Below are positions 17,471 through 25,592 of a stretch of DNA of 64,000 nucleotides, one piece after another; the first letter of the stretch is position 1; the number at the start of each line of letters is the position of its first letter. The translations under genes were made by a program, and so were the position numbers. The DNA lies in the NCBI RefSeq assembly GCF_023278185.1, contig NZ_CP066356.1, positions 4,270,001 to 4,334,000 on the forward strand. The letters are read 5' to 3'. The notes under the pieces are model-generated. The model was not told where the DNA came from. It did not search any database and worked only from the letters and a program-made list of their open reading frames with translations. Source of the DNA: Bradyrhizobium elkanii USDA 76 (GTDB taxonomy: Bacteria; Pseudomonadota; Alphaproteobacteria; Rhizobiales; Xanthobacteraceae).

Positions 17471-18199
17471 CTATGACGTCGCTTCCGGCAGGCGCGCTGC
17501 GCTATCGCCGAACACCGCGGAAAAGGCCTGCCGGAGCGCGATGTCGACATCGGCCATCGTGACCGGCAATCCGAGATCGACCAGCGAGGTGACGCCGTAG
17601 CGCGGATCGACCACGCCGCAGGGCACGATGGCCTGGAAGTGCGATAGATCAGGCTCGACATTGATCGCGATGCCGTGGAACGAGACCCAGCGGCGCAGCC
17701 GCACCCCGATCGCGGCGATCTTGTCCTCATGGCCCGGTCCCTTGTCTGGGCGCCGTACCCAGACCCCGACGCGGTCCTCGCGGCGCTCGCCGCGGACGTT
17801 GAAGGCGGCGAGGGTGCGGATGATCCATTCCTCCAGCGAAGCGACATAGGCGCGCACATCGGGCCGGCGCCGCTTGAGGTCGAGCATCACATAGGCGACG
17901 CGCTGGCCCGGGCCGTGATAGGTGACCTGGCCGCCGCGGCCGCTCTGGAAGGTCGGAAAGCGCGGCGCGAGCAAATCGTCGGCCTTGCCGCTGGTGCCGG
18001 AGGTATAGAGCGGCGGGTGCTCGAGCAGCCATACCAGTTCGGGAGCCGAGCCCGCCGCGATCTTCGCCACCCGGTCATCCATTGCGGCGAGCGAATCGGG
18101 GTAGGGCACCGCGCGGTCCGAAACCCGCCATTCGACCGCTTCGCCGCCCGAAGGGCGCGCAAAGGTCGTCAAATCGAGGCTCTGGCGGTCGTTAACCAT
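17471..18199 (-). CDS. lipB: Lipoyl(octanoyl) transferase
   Basis: A 242-aa enzyme that moves octanoyl groups from acyl carrier protein to lipoyl domains of 2-oxoacid dehydrogenases and the glycine cleavage H protein. Signatures are [30 protein letters not shown], the catalytic lysine in [13 protein letters not shown] (Lys160), [13 protein letters not shown], and the catalytic cysteine in AIVPCGV (Cys194). Length is normal. The start codon lies inside a CtrA-like site that also precedes the divergent FliN-like gene. Confidence 0.95.
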   Translation of the reverse strand: MVNDRQSLDLTTFARPSGGEAVEWRVSDRAVPYPDSLAAMDDRVAKIAAGSAPELVWLLEHPPLYTSGTSGKADDLLAPRFPTFQSGRGGQVTYHGPGQRVAYVMLDLKRRRPDVRAYVASLEEWIIRTLAAFNVRGERREDRVGVWVRRPDKGPGHEDKIAAIGVRLRRWVSFHGIAINVEPDLSHFQAIVPCGVVDPRYGVTSLVDLGLPVTMADVDIALRQAFSAVFGDSAARLPEATS

Positions 18200-18206
18200 T
18201 AGCTAA
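18192..18206 (+). promoter_or_regulatory. CtrA-like site between lipB and FliN-like gene
   Basis: TTAACCATTAGCTAA fits TTAA-N7-TTAA at seven of eight fixed bases (the second half is CTAA). It overlaps the lipB start codon and lies 54 bp before the FliN-like start. CtrA control of flagellar genes is well known in alphaproteobacteria; use here is inferred. Confidence 0.4.
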
Positions 18207-18259
18207 CCCTAACGTGGTCAGGTGAACCCACAATCTAGTTCCCCGTTGGCGGTCCAGAA

Positions 18260-18505
18260 GTGCCCACCCTCGATAAAGTCAGCGTTGATCTCATGGTGGT
18301 CCTCGGCACCACCACGATGCCGATTCACCAGGTCATGCGGCTATCCCGCGGCGCCATCATCGAACTCGATGCCACCGAGGCCGACGAGGTCAAGATCCTC
18401 GCCAACAACCTGCCGGTGGCCAGCGGCGTGGTCTTGGTCGACCGAAACCGGATTGCGGTCGAGGTCAAGCAAATGCTGCCGAAATCTCCCGGCGTTCGCA
18501 GTTAA
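18260..18505 (+). CDS. FliN-like flagellar switch (SpoA domain) protein, 81 aa
   Basis: The short protein is one SpoA/FliN domain: VDLMVVLGTTTMPIHQVMRL, SRGAIIELDATEADEVKILANN in two parts, VASGVVLVDRNRIAVEVKQML. FliN forms the lower ring of the flagellar C-ring. Proteins of this size can act as full FliN in some rhizobia. The only start in frame is GTG 18260, since TAG closes the frame just upstream. No other flagellar gene is in the window, so it is isolated. It could also serve a type III secretion C-ring, where the same domain is used. Confidence 0.78.
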   Translation: MPTLDKVSVDLMVVLGTTTMPIHQVMRLSRGAIIELDATEADEVKILANNLPVASGVVLVDRNRIAVEVKQMLPKSPGVRS

Positions 18506-18598
18506 TTCCCGCATTAATCGCCTTGTCCCTGCATCCGTGATTTGTTACATGGCCCCGTCGATCCGGCGGTGCCTTCGGGGTTCCATCCGGTATCCCAA

Positions 18599-18683
18599 GC
18601 GCTCGTGGCGGAATTGGTAGACGCGCTGCCTTGAGGTGGCAGTGGGTAACACCGTGGGGGTTCGAGTCCCTCCGAGCGCACCA
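18599..18683 (+). tRNA. tRNA-Leu (anticodon GAG)
   Basis: A class II tRNA with a seven-base acceptor stem GCGCTCG / CGAGCGC, encoded ACCA end, D-loop GGAATTGGTAGACGCGC, anticodon stem CTGCC / GGCAG with loop TTGAGGT (anticodon GAG at 18633-18635, reads CTC and CTT), a short variable arm and a T-arm GGGGGTTCGAGTCCCTC. All stems pair. It starts 93 bp after the FliN-like gene. Confidence 0.95.
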
Positions 18684-18757
18684 CACCTCAGCTGATCCTT
18701 GAAATCGCTGGACTTTTCGGAGCATGGCCGCTCGCCGGCTATGCCGGCCCGTGCCTC

Positions 18758-18767
18758 GGGGGGGGGG
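18758..18767 (+). repeat. Run of ten G
   Basis: A G10 homopolymer in the 255-bp region between the tRNA and the frameshifted gene. Long G runs are slippage-prone and error-prone in sequencing. No gene crosses it. Confidence 0.6.
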
Positions 18768-18938
18768 CAGGTCCGACGAGAGGAGGCGCGTGACGTGGAG
18801 GTGCCGGTCGATGCGGTCATGTAACACCGGTCAGGTAGATTCGCGGATGCATGGCCTTACCGGTTTGGTGTTGCCGACCGAAGCCGGCCGCTTTCCCCCG
18901 ATTACGCGGCCGCAAGCCTGCCCCACCCGGAGCGCCTG

Positions 18939-19255
18939 ATGATCTTTGCCAGCTACGCCTACCGTGTCATCTCCAACTTCGTGTTTCTGGGGCTGGTCTA
19001 TTTCACGCTGAACCTTCTGGAGAAGGACGAGCAGCGCGCGACGGTCGCGATCCTGATCCTGGTCTATGCGGCGATGCACGCCTTTTCCGGCCTGCGCTCG
19101 TTCTATTTCTTCCAGCGCATCGAGCGCCTGGTGGGTGAGACGCGGCGGCCAATGTCACTGTGCTCAGGCATGCCGGCGAGATCAAATCCTATATCGACAT
19201 CTTCTTCCTGGCGCTGGTGATCCTGCTCTGCGTCGCCAAGATCATGGCCAGCTAG
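18939..19255 (+). pseudogene. Small membrane protein gene with an internal frameshift
   Basis: The frame from ATG 18939 gives a plausible start (MIFASYAYRVISNFVFLGL, then a second helix VAILILVYAAMHAFSGL) up to about 19145. After that the sense reading continues in another frame: AANVTVLRHAGEIKSYIDIF, FLALVILLCVAKIMAS and TAG at 19253-19255. The original frame degenerates into Ser/Arg-rich text. Joining the two frames makes a 105-residue protein with three membrane helices. The break lies near GACGCGGCGGCCAATG (about 19139-19154) and needs a net change of one base (or two in the other direction). Either a real mutation or a sequencing error. Family unknown. Confidence 0.7.
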
Positions 19256-19261
19256 ATCACG

Positions 19262-20668
19262 TCAATCGGGCACGCGCTTGCCGGCCGCCGCCGCCTCGGC
19301 GCGCGGCGTGCGCTTCTTCAAATTATTGGCGACGTGGACTGAAGCATTGTCCGCGGCCGGCGGCGCGACATGCAAGGGGGCGCCGTGCGCTCTGCCGTGC
19401 GCCGCGGCGGGCGCCTGATGCGCGGCGTGCTTCGGATGCCCGGCCTGGCGCGCGGAGAACGCCTGCGCGCGCGGTACGCCAGCGCCTACGGCCGCGCGCT
19501 GCGCCAGGCGGCGATTGGCCGTCGATCGGGCCGCGAGCAAGGTCAGGTCGAGCGCTTCGGGAACGCGGAACACGTCGGACGCCGGGACCGGCAATGTCGA
19601 GACCGATGCGAACCGCGCAAGCTGCGGCTGCGGCCACAGCGTGCGGACGGGCATCGCGACCCGGGTGCGCTGTGCGTGGTCGAGGATGTCGGCATCGCGC
19701 CAATCCATGTCGGCAAGCACCGGGGCAGGCAGCGCCCGCGTCGCGGTGAACACGAAGTTCGGAATTTTGGGCCAGCGCGTGGTCGCCACCGTCTCGGTCG
19801 GTGGATGCAGGTACCATTGCTGCGGCTGGGTCGGCGTCGCCGGGCGATCGGGCGTTGCGGGCACGACATGAACGATCCGGTAGCCGCGCTCCTTCAGCGT
19901 GTTGAGGATGCGCGGCAGCGCCGCAACGGTGCGCGGCTGGATGTCGTGCAGCAGCAGGATGCCCTTGCGCTTGGCTTCGATCCGCTGGATCGCGAGGTCA
20001 TAGACCCGCTGCGGCGAGATGTGGCGCCAGTCGTCCGCGGGGAAGTCGGCGCTCCAGACCTGGATGCCCTGGGACGCCAGATAGGCCTCCGGGATCTCGG
20101 CGCGCATCAGGCCGGGAATCCGGAAGAACGGCGCGAGCTTGCTCTTGTCGCCATTGAGGGCGGCGAGCGTCGAGGCGATGCCGTCGTCGACCTCCTGCCG
20201 CACCTTCTCGAGCGGCATCTTGTTCATCGTCAGCGGATGGTTCTGGCTGTGCGTGCCGACGGTATGGCCGGCCGCGATCAGCTTGCGCACGCCCTCTGGA
20301 TTAAACCGGGCCTGGGAGCCGATGGTGAAGAAGGTCGCCTTGACGCACTGGCTGGCGAGAATGGCCAGCACCTGGTTGCTGTATTTCGGCAGCGGCCCGT
20401 CGTCGAAGGTCAGTACCACTTCGTGATCGGCGAGCGGCAAGGTCTCCGGATACTGCATGGTGCCGATCCGGGGATGCTCCTTGGGATCGACGACGAGGGT
20501 CCGCGAAGTGCCGAGTGCGTTGGGGTTAGGGCAGTCTGCGGCGAGGGCAGCGTACGGCGTCATCAAGCCGCAGCCCAGCAGCGCCGCACGGACCACGGTC
20601 CGCGACCGCTTCCGGATCATCACCAGGACGTTTGCAATCATCGAATCTCGGCCGCATTCCAAACGCAC
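19262..20668 (-). CDS. Exported polysaccharide deacetylase with basic C-terminal extension
   Basis: A 468-aa protein. After a signal region (RAALLGCGLMTPYAALA) comes a NodB-type deacetylase domain: VVLTFDDGP (catalytic Asp and metal Asp), ATFFTIG, the metal histidines in GTHSQNHPLT, DWRHISP and LLLHDIQ. Such enzymes remove acetyl from chitin oligomers or peptidoglycan. Beyond about residue 290 it continues with a long Ala/Pro/His-rich tail of low complexity, ending with basic residues. GTG 20668 has AAGGAT at good spacing; ATG 20641 is an alternative. It is a tandem paralogue of the next gene, 69 bp away. Confidence 0.88.
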   Translation of the reverse strand: MRLECGRDSMIANVLVMIRKRSRTVVRAALLGCGLMTPYAALAADCPNPNALGTSRTLVVDPKEHPRIGTMQYPETLPLADHEVVLTFDDGPLPKYSNQVLAILASQCVKATFFTIGSQARFNPEGVRKLIAAGHTVGTHSQNHPLTMNKMPLEKVRQEVDDGIASTLAALNGDKSKLAPFFRIPGLMRAEIPEAYLASQGIQVWSADFPADDWRHISPQRVYDLAIQRIEAKRKGILLLHDIQPRTVAALPRILNTLKERGYRIVHVVPATPDRPATPTQPQQWYLHPPTETVATTRWPKIPNFVFTATRALPAPVLADMDWRDADILDHAQRTRVAMPVRTLWPQPQLARFASVSTLPVPASDVFRVPEALDLTLLAARSTANRRLAQRAAVGAGVPRAQAFSARQAGHPKHAAHQAPAAAHGRAHGAPLHVAPPAADNASVHVANNLKKRTPRAEAAAAGKRVPD

Positions 20669-20737
20669 TGACGAATCCTTAGGTGCGGCGCCATGAATGC
20701 CGCCTTAACGGTCTGTAATCCACCTAGGGTCCCGGGT

Positions 20738-21568
20738 TCAATGTGTCCGGTCGGACACGGTTTTCATCGCCGCCGGGACGATGTGGACGACGTGGTAATT
20801 ATGCTCCTGCAGGTACCTCAAGAAGGCGGGCAGCATCTCGGCCGTCCGCATTTGCGGGTCATGCAGCAGGATAATTCCCTTGCGGTGGCCTTCGAGCCGC
20901 CCGGTAAGCAGCTTGAGTTCCTCCTCGGGGGCCATCTTGTTCCAATCGCTGGCCCAGAAATCAGCTCCGAACACCGCAATACCGCGCTTTTCCAGGTGGC
21001 CGAGCAGGGCGGGCGTCGACTCGAAATAGGGGAACCGGAAGAACGGCGTGCTCGGAATCGTGCTCGCGGTCCCGCGCAGGGCCTTCTGGACCGCTTCGAT
21101 CCCCAAGTTGATGTTCGCCTCGGCCTGATCCGTCGGCATCCTGTTGAGATGCGGATGGTCCCAGCTGTGATAGCCGATGGTGTGGCCGAGGCGCGCGATC
21201 TTGCGGACCATATCGGGATGATCGGCCGCGTTGCGGCCGACCATGAAAAAGGTGGCCTGGACGCATTCGGCCGCCAGCGCTGTCAGCACCTTGTCGGTGA
21301 CCCCCGGCGTCGGTCCGTCGTCGAAGGTCAGCACGACTTCGCCATCCCTGAGCGGCAGGGTCTGCGGAAAGCTCTTCAGCCCGACGCGCGGATAGGTCGC
21401 GGGGTCGACCTCGAGCACACGTGAGGTACCGAGCGCGTCCTTGCGCTGGCATTCGGCGGCGTGCGCCGAGCCGAACAGCGCAACAGGCGCGAGCGCGACC
21501 AGCGCCGCGAAAGCCTTCCGGAGCGGTCGCGGTGCGCTCGACATCTTTCTCATTGCACTGGGCCCCAC
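20738..21568 (-). CDS. Exported polysaccharide deacetylase
   Basis: Up to 276 aa, with a signal peptide (FAALVALAPVALFGSAHA) and a NodB-type domain: VVLTFDDGPTPG, ATFFMVGRNA, the metal ligands in GYHSWDHPHL, FRFPYFES and IILLHDPQ. It shares the pattern KDALGTSR..LEVDP with the downstream paralogue and lacks the tail. The start could be GTG 21568, ATG 21553 or ATG 21544; the last has GAGAAAG before it. Both deacetylases probably share one mRNA. The substrate is unknown; peptidoglycan or exopolysaccharide are the likely choices. Confidence 0.88.
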   Translation of the reverse strand: MGPSAMRKMSSAPRPLRKAFAALVALAPVALFGSAHAAECQRKDALGTSRVLEVDPATYPRVGLKSFPQTLPLRDGEVVLTFDDGPTPGVTDKVLTALAAECVQATFFMVGRNAADHPDMVRKIARLGHTIGYHSWDHPHLNRMPTDQAEANINLGIEAVQKALRGTASTIPSTPFFRFPYFESTPALLGHLEKRGIAVFGADFWASDWNKMAPEEELKLLTGRLEGHRKGIILLHDPQMRTAEMLPAFLRYLQEHNYHVVHIVPAAMKTVSDRTH

Positions 21569-21637
21569 CGATTAGGTAATCCGTTCCGCACTCATCCAAC
21601 CAGTTTTTCCCCTCCTGTCAAACCGGCGAAACACGGC

Positions 21638-23059
21638 ATGGCCGAGAATTTCGACGTTGCCGAACCCGCCGAGGCCGATCCGCTGGCCCGGATGCCGATG
21701 CGGAACGAGGAGGGCGAGCTCCGCGGCGAATTCGTCGCGGCGATCACCCGGGCCATCCACGCCGCCGACCGGCCACTGCTGTGCGAGGTGGTGGCGGAAC
21801 TGCACGAGGCCGATCTCGGCGACCTGATCGCGGCGCTGGAGCCGGACGACCGCGTCACCCTGGTCGAGATCACCGGCACCGATTTCGACTTCTCGGCGCT
21901 CAACGAGGTCGACGAGACCGTCCGCGAGGAGATCCTCGAGGAACTTGAGCCGGAGACGGTTGCCGAAGGCGTCCGCGAGCTCGAATCCGACGACGCCGTC
22001 GAGCTCCTGGAGAGCCTCGACGAGGAGGACCAGGAAGAGATCCTGGAGAAGCTGCCGGCGGCCGAGCGCGAGGACATCGAGCGCAGCCTGCTGTACCCGG
22101 AGAATTCCGCCGGCCGGCGGATGCAGACCGAGTTCATCGCGGTGCCGCCGGATTGGAATGTCGGGCAGGCGATCGACTACATGCGCGACACGCCGGATCT
22201 GCCTGACCGCTTCTACGAGATCTATGTGGTCGACGCCGACAAGCATTTGCTCGGCGCGGTGCCGCTCGACGTGCTGCTGCGCACGCGCCGCCCGGTTCCG
22301 GTCAAGGACCTGATCGACGAGGACCGCCGCCGGGTCTCCGCGCTGGAGGACCAGGAAGAGGTCGCGCGGGTGTTCGGCAAGTACAACCTGGTCGCAGCTC
22401 CCGTGGTCGACACCACCGACCGGCTGGTCGGCGTGATCACCATCGACGACGTCGTCGACGTGATCGAGGAGGAGGCCGACGAAGACTTGAAGGCGCTCGG
22501 CGGCGTCACCAGCGACGAAGAGCTGTCCGACACGGTGTGGACCATCGCCCGCGGCCGCTTCAACTGGCTCTTGGTCAATCTCGCCACCGCGTTCCTGGCC
22601 TCGTCGGTGCTCGGCCTGTTCGAGGGCCAGCTCGAGAAGATGGTGGCACTTGCGGTGCTGGCGCCGATCGTGGCGAGCCAGGGCGGCAATGCCGCGACCC
22701 AGACCATGACGGTCGCGGTGCGCGCGCTCGCCACCCGCGAGCTCGGCCCGTACAACGCGATGCGGGTGGTGCTGCGCGAGACCATGGTCGGGCTCGTCAA
22801 CGGCATCGCCTTTGCCGTCATCACCGGCGTCGCCGCGGTGGCCTGGTTCAAGATCCCCGGCCTCGGCATCGTGATCGGACTTGCGATCATCTGCAATCTG
22901 GTGGCCGGCGCGCTCGGCGGCATCCTGATCCCGATGGTGCTGGAACGGGTGCGGGCCGACCCCGCGGTCGCCTCCGGCACCTTCGTCACGACCGTCACCG
23001 ACGTGGTCGGCTTCTTCTCGTTCCTCGGCATCGCCACGCTGTGGTTCGGGCTCAAGTAA
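21638..23059 (+). CDS. mgtE: Magnesium transporter MgtE
   Basis: A 473-aa inner-membrane Mg2+ channel. The order is an acidic N-terminal domain (about 35-150), two CBS domains (about 155-290), the plug helix and five membrane helices. The ion-pore signature is VASQGGNAATQTMTVAVRAL. ATG 21638 starts the protein; longer upstream readings overlap the divergent deacetylase gene. Only 69 bp separate the two starts, so no leader large enough for an M-box riboswitch fits. Gating by cytoplasmic Mg2+ through the N and CBS domains is known for the family. Confidence 0.93.
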   Translation: MAENFDVAEPAEADPLARMPMRNEEGELRGEFVAAITRAIHAADRPLLCEVVAELHEADLGDLIAALEPDDRVTLVEITGTDFDFSALNEVDETVREEILEELEPETVAEGVRELESDDAVELLESLDEEDQEEILEKLPAAEREDIERSLLYPENSAGRRMQTEFIAVPPDWNVGQAIDYMRDTPDLPDRFYEIYVVDADKHLLGAVPLDVLLRTRRPVPVKDLIDEDRRRVSALEDQEEVARVFGKYNLVAAPVVDTTDRLVGVITIDDVVDVIEEEADEDLKALGGVTSDEELSDTVWTIARGRFNWLLVNLATAFLASSVLGLFEGQLEKMVALAVLAPIVASQGGNAATQTMTVAVRALATRELGPYNAMRVVLRETMVGLVNGIAFAVITGVAAVAWFKIPGLGIVIGLAIICNLVAGALGGILIPMVLERVRADPAVASGTFVTTVTDVVGFFSFLGIATLWFGLK

Positions 23060-23186
23060 CGCGCTCGCGGGCAGGGCGGCGCATGGTTCGGGCGCGAGCC
23101 GCGCCGGGCCGCTTACCGTTAATCCGAACTTAACACGCTTCATCGATGATGCCGCTATCTCCAAGGGGGCCATCACGGGGGCCATC

Positions 23187-23507
23187 ATGCAGCGGTTGCG
23201 GCTCAAGGCGGACGGACGGATCGTCGAATTGCGCGACGGGCAGGAAATTCCGCTCGCGCCCGCACATCCCGATCAGGCGGCGATGCAGCCTGCGGCCGCG
23301 CAGCCGGCCGTACGCGATCTGCGCCGCCGGGCCCGGCTCACCCAGCTCGAATTCGCCGCCAAGCTCGGCGTGCCGGTGGAAACCATCCGCAACTGGGAGC
23401 AGGGCAAGCGCGCGCCGCGCGGACCTGCCCGCGCGCTGCTTGCGGTGATCGCCCATTCGCCGGAGACGGTGTTCGCCGCGTTGTCGAGCGAGCCGACGGC
23501 GGCTTGA
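23187..23507 (+). CDS. Xre-type helix-turn-helix protein, 106 aa
   Basis: The first 45 residues are a variable segment (MQRLRLKADGRIVELRDGQE) rich in Ala/Pro at its end. Residues 45-90 are an Xre/HigA-type helix-turn-helix (RRRARLTQLEFAAKLG, VPVETIRNWEQGKRAPRGPA). The motif resembles the antitoxin-like regulators with NWEQG. No toxin gene is next to it. ATG 23187 follows GGGGGCCATC, itself part of a short direct repeat (GGGGGCCATCA twice). Confidence 0.8.
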   Translation: MQRLRLKADGRIVELRDGQEIPLAPAHPDQAAMQPAAAQPAVRDLRRRARLTQLEFAAKLGVPVETIRNWEQGKRAPRGPARALLAVIAHSPETVFAALSSEPTAA

Positions 23508-24128
23508 GCGGGTAGGGCGTACTTCGCCATCAGTATCAACCAACTGATCGCGCACTGCGCTGGCTGTGAGTCGAAGGCTGTGAGTCGAACTTCCGCATTC
23601 TCGCGACATGATTTGTCCGAGCTTTGCTCTTCGTTCCGCCCTCTCTTGAACAGAGGGCGCAGGGAAAGCCGGGTGCCGATCGCACCCATGGGCCCCGTGC
23701 AAAAGGTAGAAAGCACGGGGGTAGGACCACAGGTGTAACCGGATACAACCCGGCTTTCCCTGCGCGATGGTCTTCCGGCTTATACGTGCTCTCCCCGGTG
23801 AGACTGGGCTTTTTTGTCACCGTCTTCGCAACGACGCATTCACGTCCTGCGAAGAGACACCTGCCGCTAGGGCGTCAGGCCTGCACGATTTCACCGTCCG
23901 CGTCATGCGCACTCGTCAGTTGCGCTTGCCGCGTCCACCGCATCTCACCGCAACACCCGTGACGATGCGCAGCGCCCCTCGATCGGGTGAGACGGGTGCA
24001 TCTATACACTGAGTTGTTCTTCGGATAAAGCGAAATATTTTCGCGCGCGAGGATTGACAGGTTTTGCTGAGTTGCCCGTCGGGGCCGATTGTCGCACCCA
24101 GTGGTGCTGCGTCGGCCGTATCAGCCCG
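23508..24128. other. Gene-free region with structured repeat
   Basis: About 620 bp. It starts with a tandem 14-mer (GGCTGTGAGTCGAA at 23562-23575 and 23576-23589), continues with the nested inverted repeat at 23657-23765 and about 240 bp that I associate with a dispersed Bradyrhizobium element, and ends with a small AT-rich hairpin, GCGAAA-TAT-TTTCGC (24030-24044). Open frames here, such as 23624-23962 plus, are translations of the repeat and are not called as genes. Confidence 0.6.
23657..23765. repeat. Nested inverted-repeat element
   Basis: Outer arms GCGCAGGGAAAGCCGGGT (23657-23674) and ACCCGGCTTTCCCTGCGC (23748-23765) are perfectly complementary over 18 bp. Inside, CCCCGTGC (23693-23700) pairs with GCACGGGG (23713-23720) across a 12-nt loop. 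From memory, this structure and its right flank recur in Bradyrhizobium genomes and often give rise to false hypothetical genes. Confidence 0.7.
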
Positions 24129-24530
24129 TCATCGCGCCGCTACCACTTCGCCGTCTTCCTTCACGAACCGTCCAACCGGTGAGTCCAGAAGATCGATGAC
24201 GGCCTCCGATGGCCGGCACAATCGCACGCCTTTTGGCGTCACCACGATCGGCCGGTTGATGAGAATGGGATGCGCCAGCATGAAATCGATCAACTCCTCG
24301 TCCGTCCATTTCGGTTGGTCCAGGCCGAGCTCCTTGTAAGGCGTTCCTTTCTCGCGCAGCAGGGAGCGCACGGGCATTCTCATCGTGGTAATTAGCTCCT
24401 TGAGCGTCTCGCGTGACGGCGGCGCCTTGAGATATTCGATGACGACGGGATCAGCGCCGCTCTGGCGGATCATCGCCAGCGTGTTGCGCGAGGTGCCGCA
24501 ATCCGGGTTGTGATAGATCGTGACGGTCAT
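24129..24530 (-). CDS. arsC: Arsenate reductase, glutaredoxin-dependent type
   Basis: A 133-aa thioredoxin-fold arsenate reductase (ArsC of the plasmid R773 type). The catalytic cysteine is Cys11 in YHNPDCGTSRNTL; the arginine region LLREKGTPY and NRPIVV, TPKGVRLCRP complete the site. It reduces arsenate to arsenite with glutathione and glutaredoxin. Its ATG overlaps the stop of the ACR3 gene by four bases, so it is the last gene of the minus-strand ars operon. Confidence 0.93.
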   Translation of the reverse strand: MTVTIYHNPDCGTSRNTLAMIRQSGADPVVIEYLKAPPSRETLKELITTMRMPVRSLLREKGTPYKELGLDQPKWTDEELIDFMLAHPILINRPIVVTPKGVRLCRPSEAVIDLLDSPVGRFVKEDGEVVAAR

Positions 24531-25588
24531 TGACGCGCCTCCATTGCTGACACCGGTGCCGAGACGCCAGTTCCGGCTTCATACCAGCCTCTCGTTGCCT
24601 TGACGATGCGAACCACCGAGAGCATCACGGGGACCTCAACGAGAACGCCCACGACCGTCGCCAGCGCGGCTCCGGAATCAAGGCCGAACAGACTGATGGC
24701 GGCGGCCACCGCGAGTTCAAAGAAGTTGCTGGCGCCGATCAGGGCCGCAGGAGCGGCCACGCACCAGGCGACGCCGAAACGCCGGCTCAGCCAATAGGCC
24801 AGCCCCGCATTGAGGTAGACCTGGATCAGGATCGGCACCGCCAAAATTGCGATGACGGTCGGCTGCCTGATGATCTGCTCGCCTTGAAATCCGAACAGCA
24901 AAACGAGGGTCGCAAGCAACGCGACGAGCGAGATCGGCTGCAGCACACGCATGGTCCGGTTGAATGCTCCGCTGCCGCTGCGCAGCAGCGCGCTCCGCCA
25001 GACCTGTGCGATGGCGACGGGCACCACAATGTACAGGACCACTGACAGCAGTAGCGTCCCCCAGGGAACGGTGATTGATGCGACGCCTAACAGGAGGCCC
25101 ACCAGCGGCGCGAACAGGAACACCATGATCGTATCATTCAGCGCGACCTGACTCAGCGTGTAGTGAGGCTCGCCCTCGCAGAGGTTGGACCATACGAACA
25201 CCATCGCGGTGCAGGGCGCAGCCGCGAGCAGGATCAGGCCCGCGATGTAGGACGAAATCTGTCCGGGCGGGAGCAGGGGAGCAAAGACGTGGCCGATGAA
25301 GAACGATCCCAGCAGCGCCATCGAGAACGGCTTGACGGCCCAGTTGATGAACAGCGTGACGCCGACGCCCCGCCAGTGCTCGCGAACCCGGCCCAGCGAA
25401 CCGAAGTCGATCTTGAGCAACATCGGCACGATCATTAGCCAGATGAGCATCGCGACCGGCAGGTTGACCTTGGCGATCTCGGCGGAAGCGACCGCGCCGA
25501 AGAAGCCGGGCATGATGTGCCCAAGTGCGACGCCGGCCACGATGCAGAGCGCGACCCAAAGGGTGAGGTATTTTTCAAAGATGTTCAT
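24527..25588 (-). CDS. acr3: ACR3-type arsenite efflux permease
   Basis: A 353-aa inner-membrane protein with ten predicted helices, of the ACR3 (bile/arsenite/riboflavin transporter) superfamily. The family cysteine lies in AAAPCTAMVFVWSNL, and a second polar helix contains GASNFFELAVAAA. It exports arsenite using the proton motive force. It follows the phosphatase-type arsC by 4 bp and overlaps the glutaredoxin-type arsC, so arsenite made by either reductase can be pumped out at once. Confidence 0.94.
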   Translation of the reverse strand: MNIFEKYLTLWVALCIVAGVALGHIMPGFFGAVASAEIAKVNLPVAMLIWLMIVPMLLKIDFGSLGRVREHWRGVGVTLFINWAVKPFSMALLGSFFIGHVFAPLLPPGQISSYIAGLILLAAAPCTAMVFVWSNLCEGEPHYTLSQVALNDTIMVFLFAPLVGLLLGVASITVPWGTLLLSVVLYIVVPVAIAQVWRSALLRSGSGAFNRTMRVLQPISLVALLATLVLLFGFQGEQIIRQPTVIAILAVPILIQVYLNAGLAYWLSRRFGVAWCVAAPAALIGASNFFELAVAAAISLFGLDSGAALATVVGVLVEVPVMLSVVRIVKATRGWYEAGTGVSAPVSAMEARQ

Positions 25589-25592
25589 TGTT

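Noticed and set aside
21569..21637. Possible Mg2+ riboswitch (M-box) before mgtE
   Set aside because: Only 69 bp separate the divergent start codons, too short for an M-box.
21572..23206. Minus-strand open frame opposite mgtE
   Set aside because: Antisense shadow with His/Asp/Arg-rich low-information text.
23624..23962. 112-codon open frame in the structured repeat
   Set aside because: It lies across the inverted repeat and its flank; from memory such readings are recurring false genes in this genus.
24030..24044. GCGAAA-TAT-TTTCGC as terminator of the ars efflux operon
   Set aside because: The stem is short and AT-rich, the loop is only 3 nt, and it lies 85 bp after the arsC stop without a clear T-run; listed only as a small hairpin.
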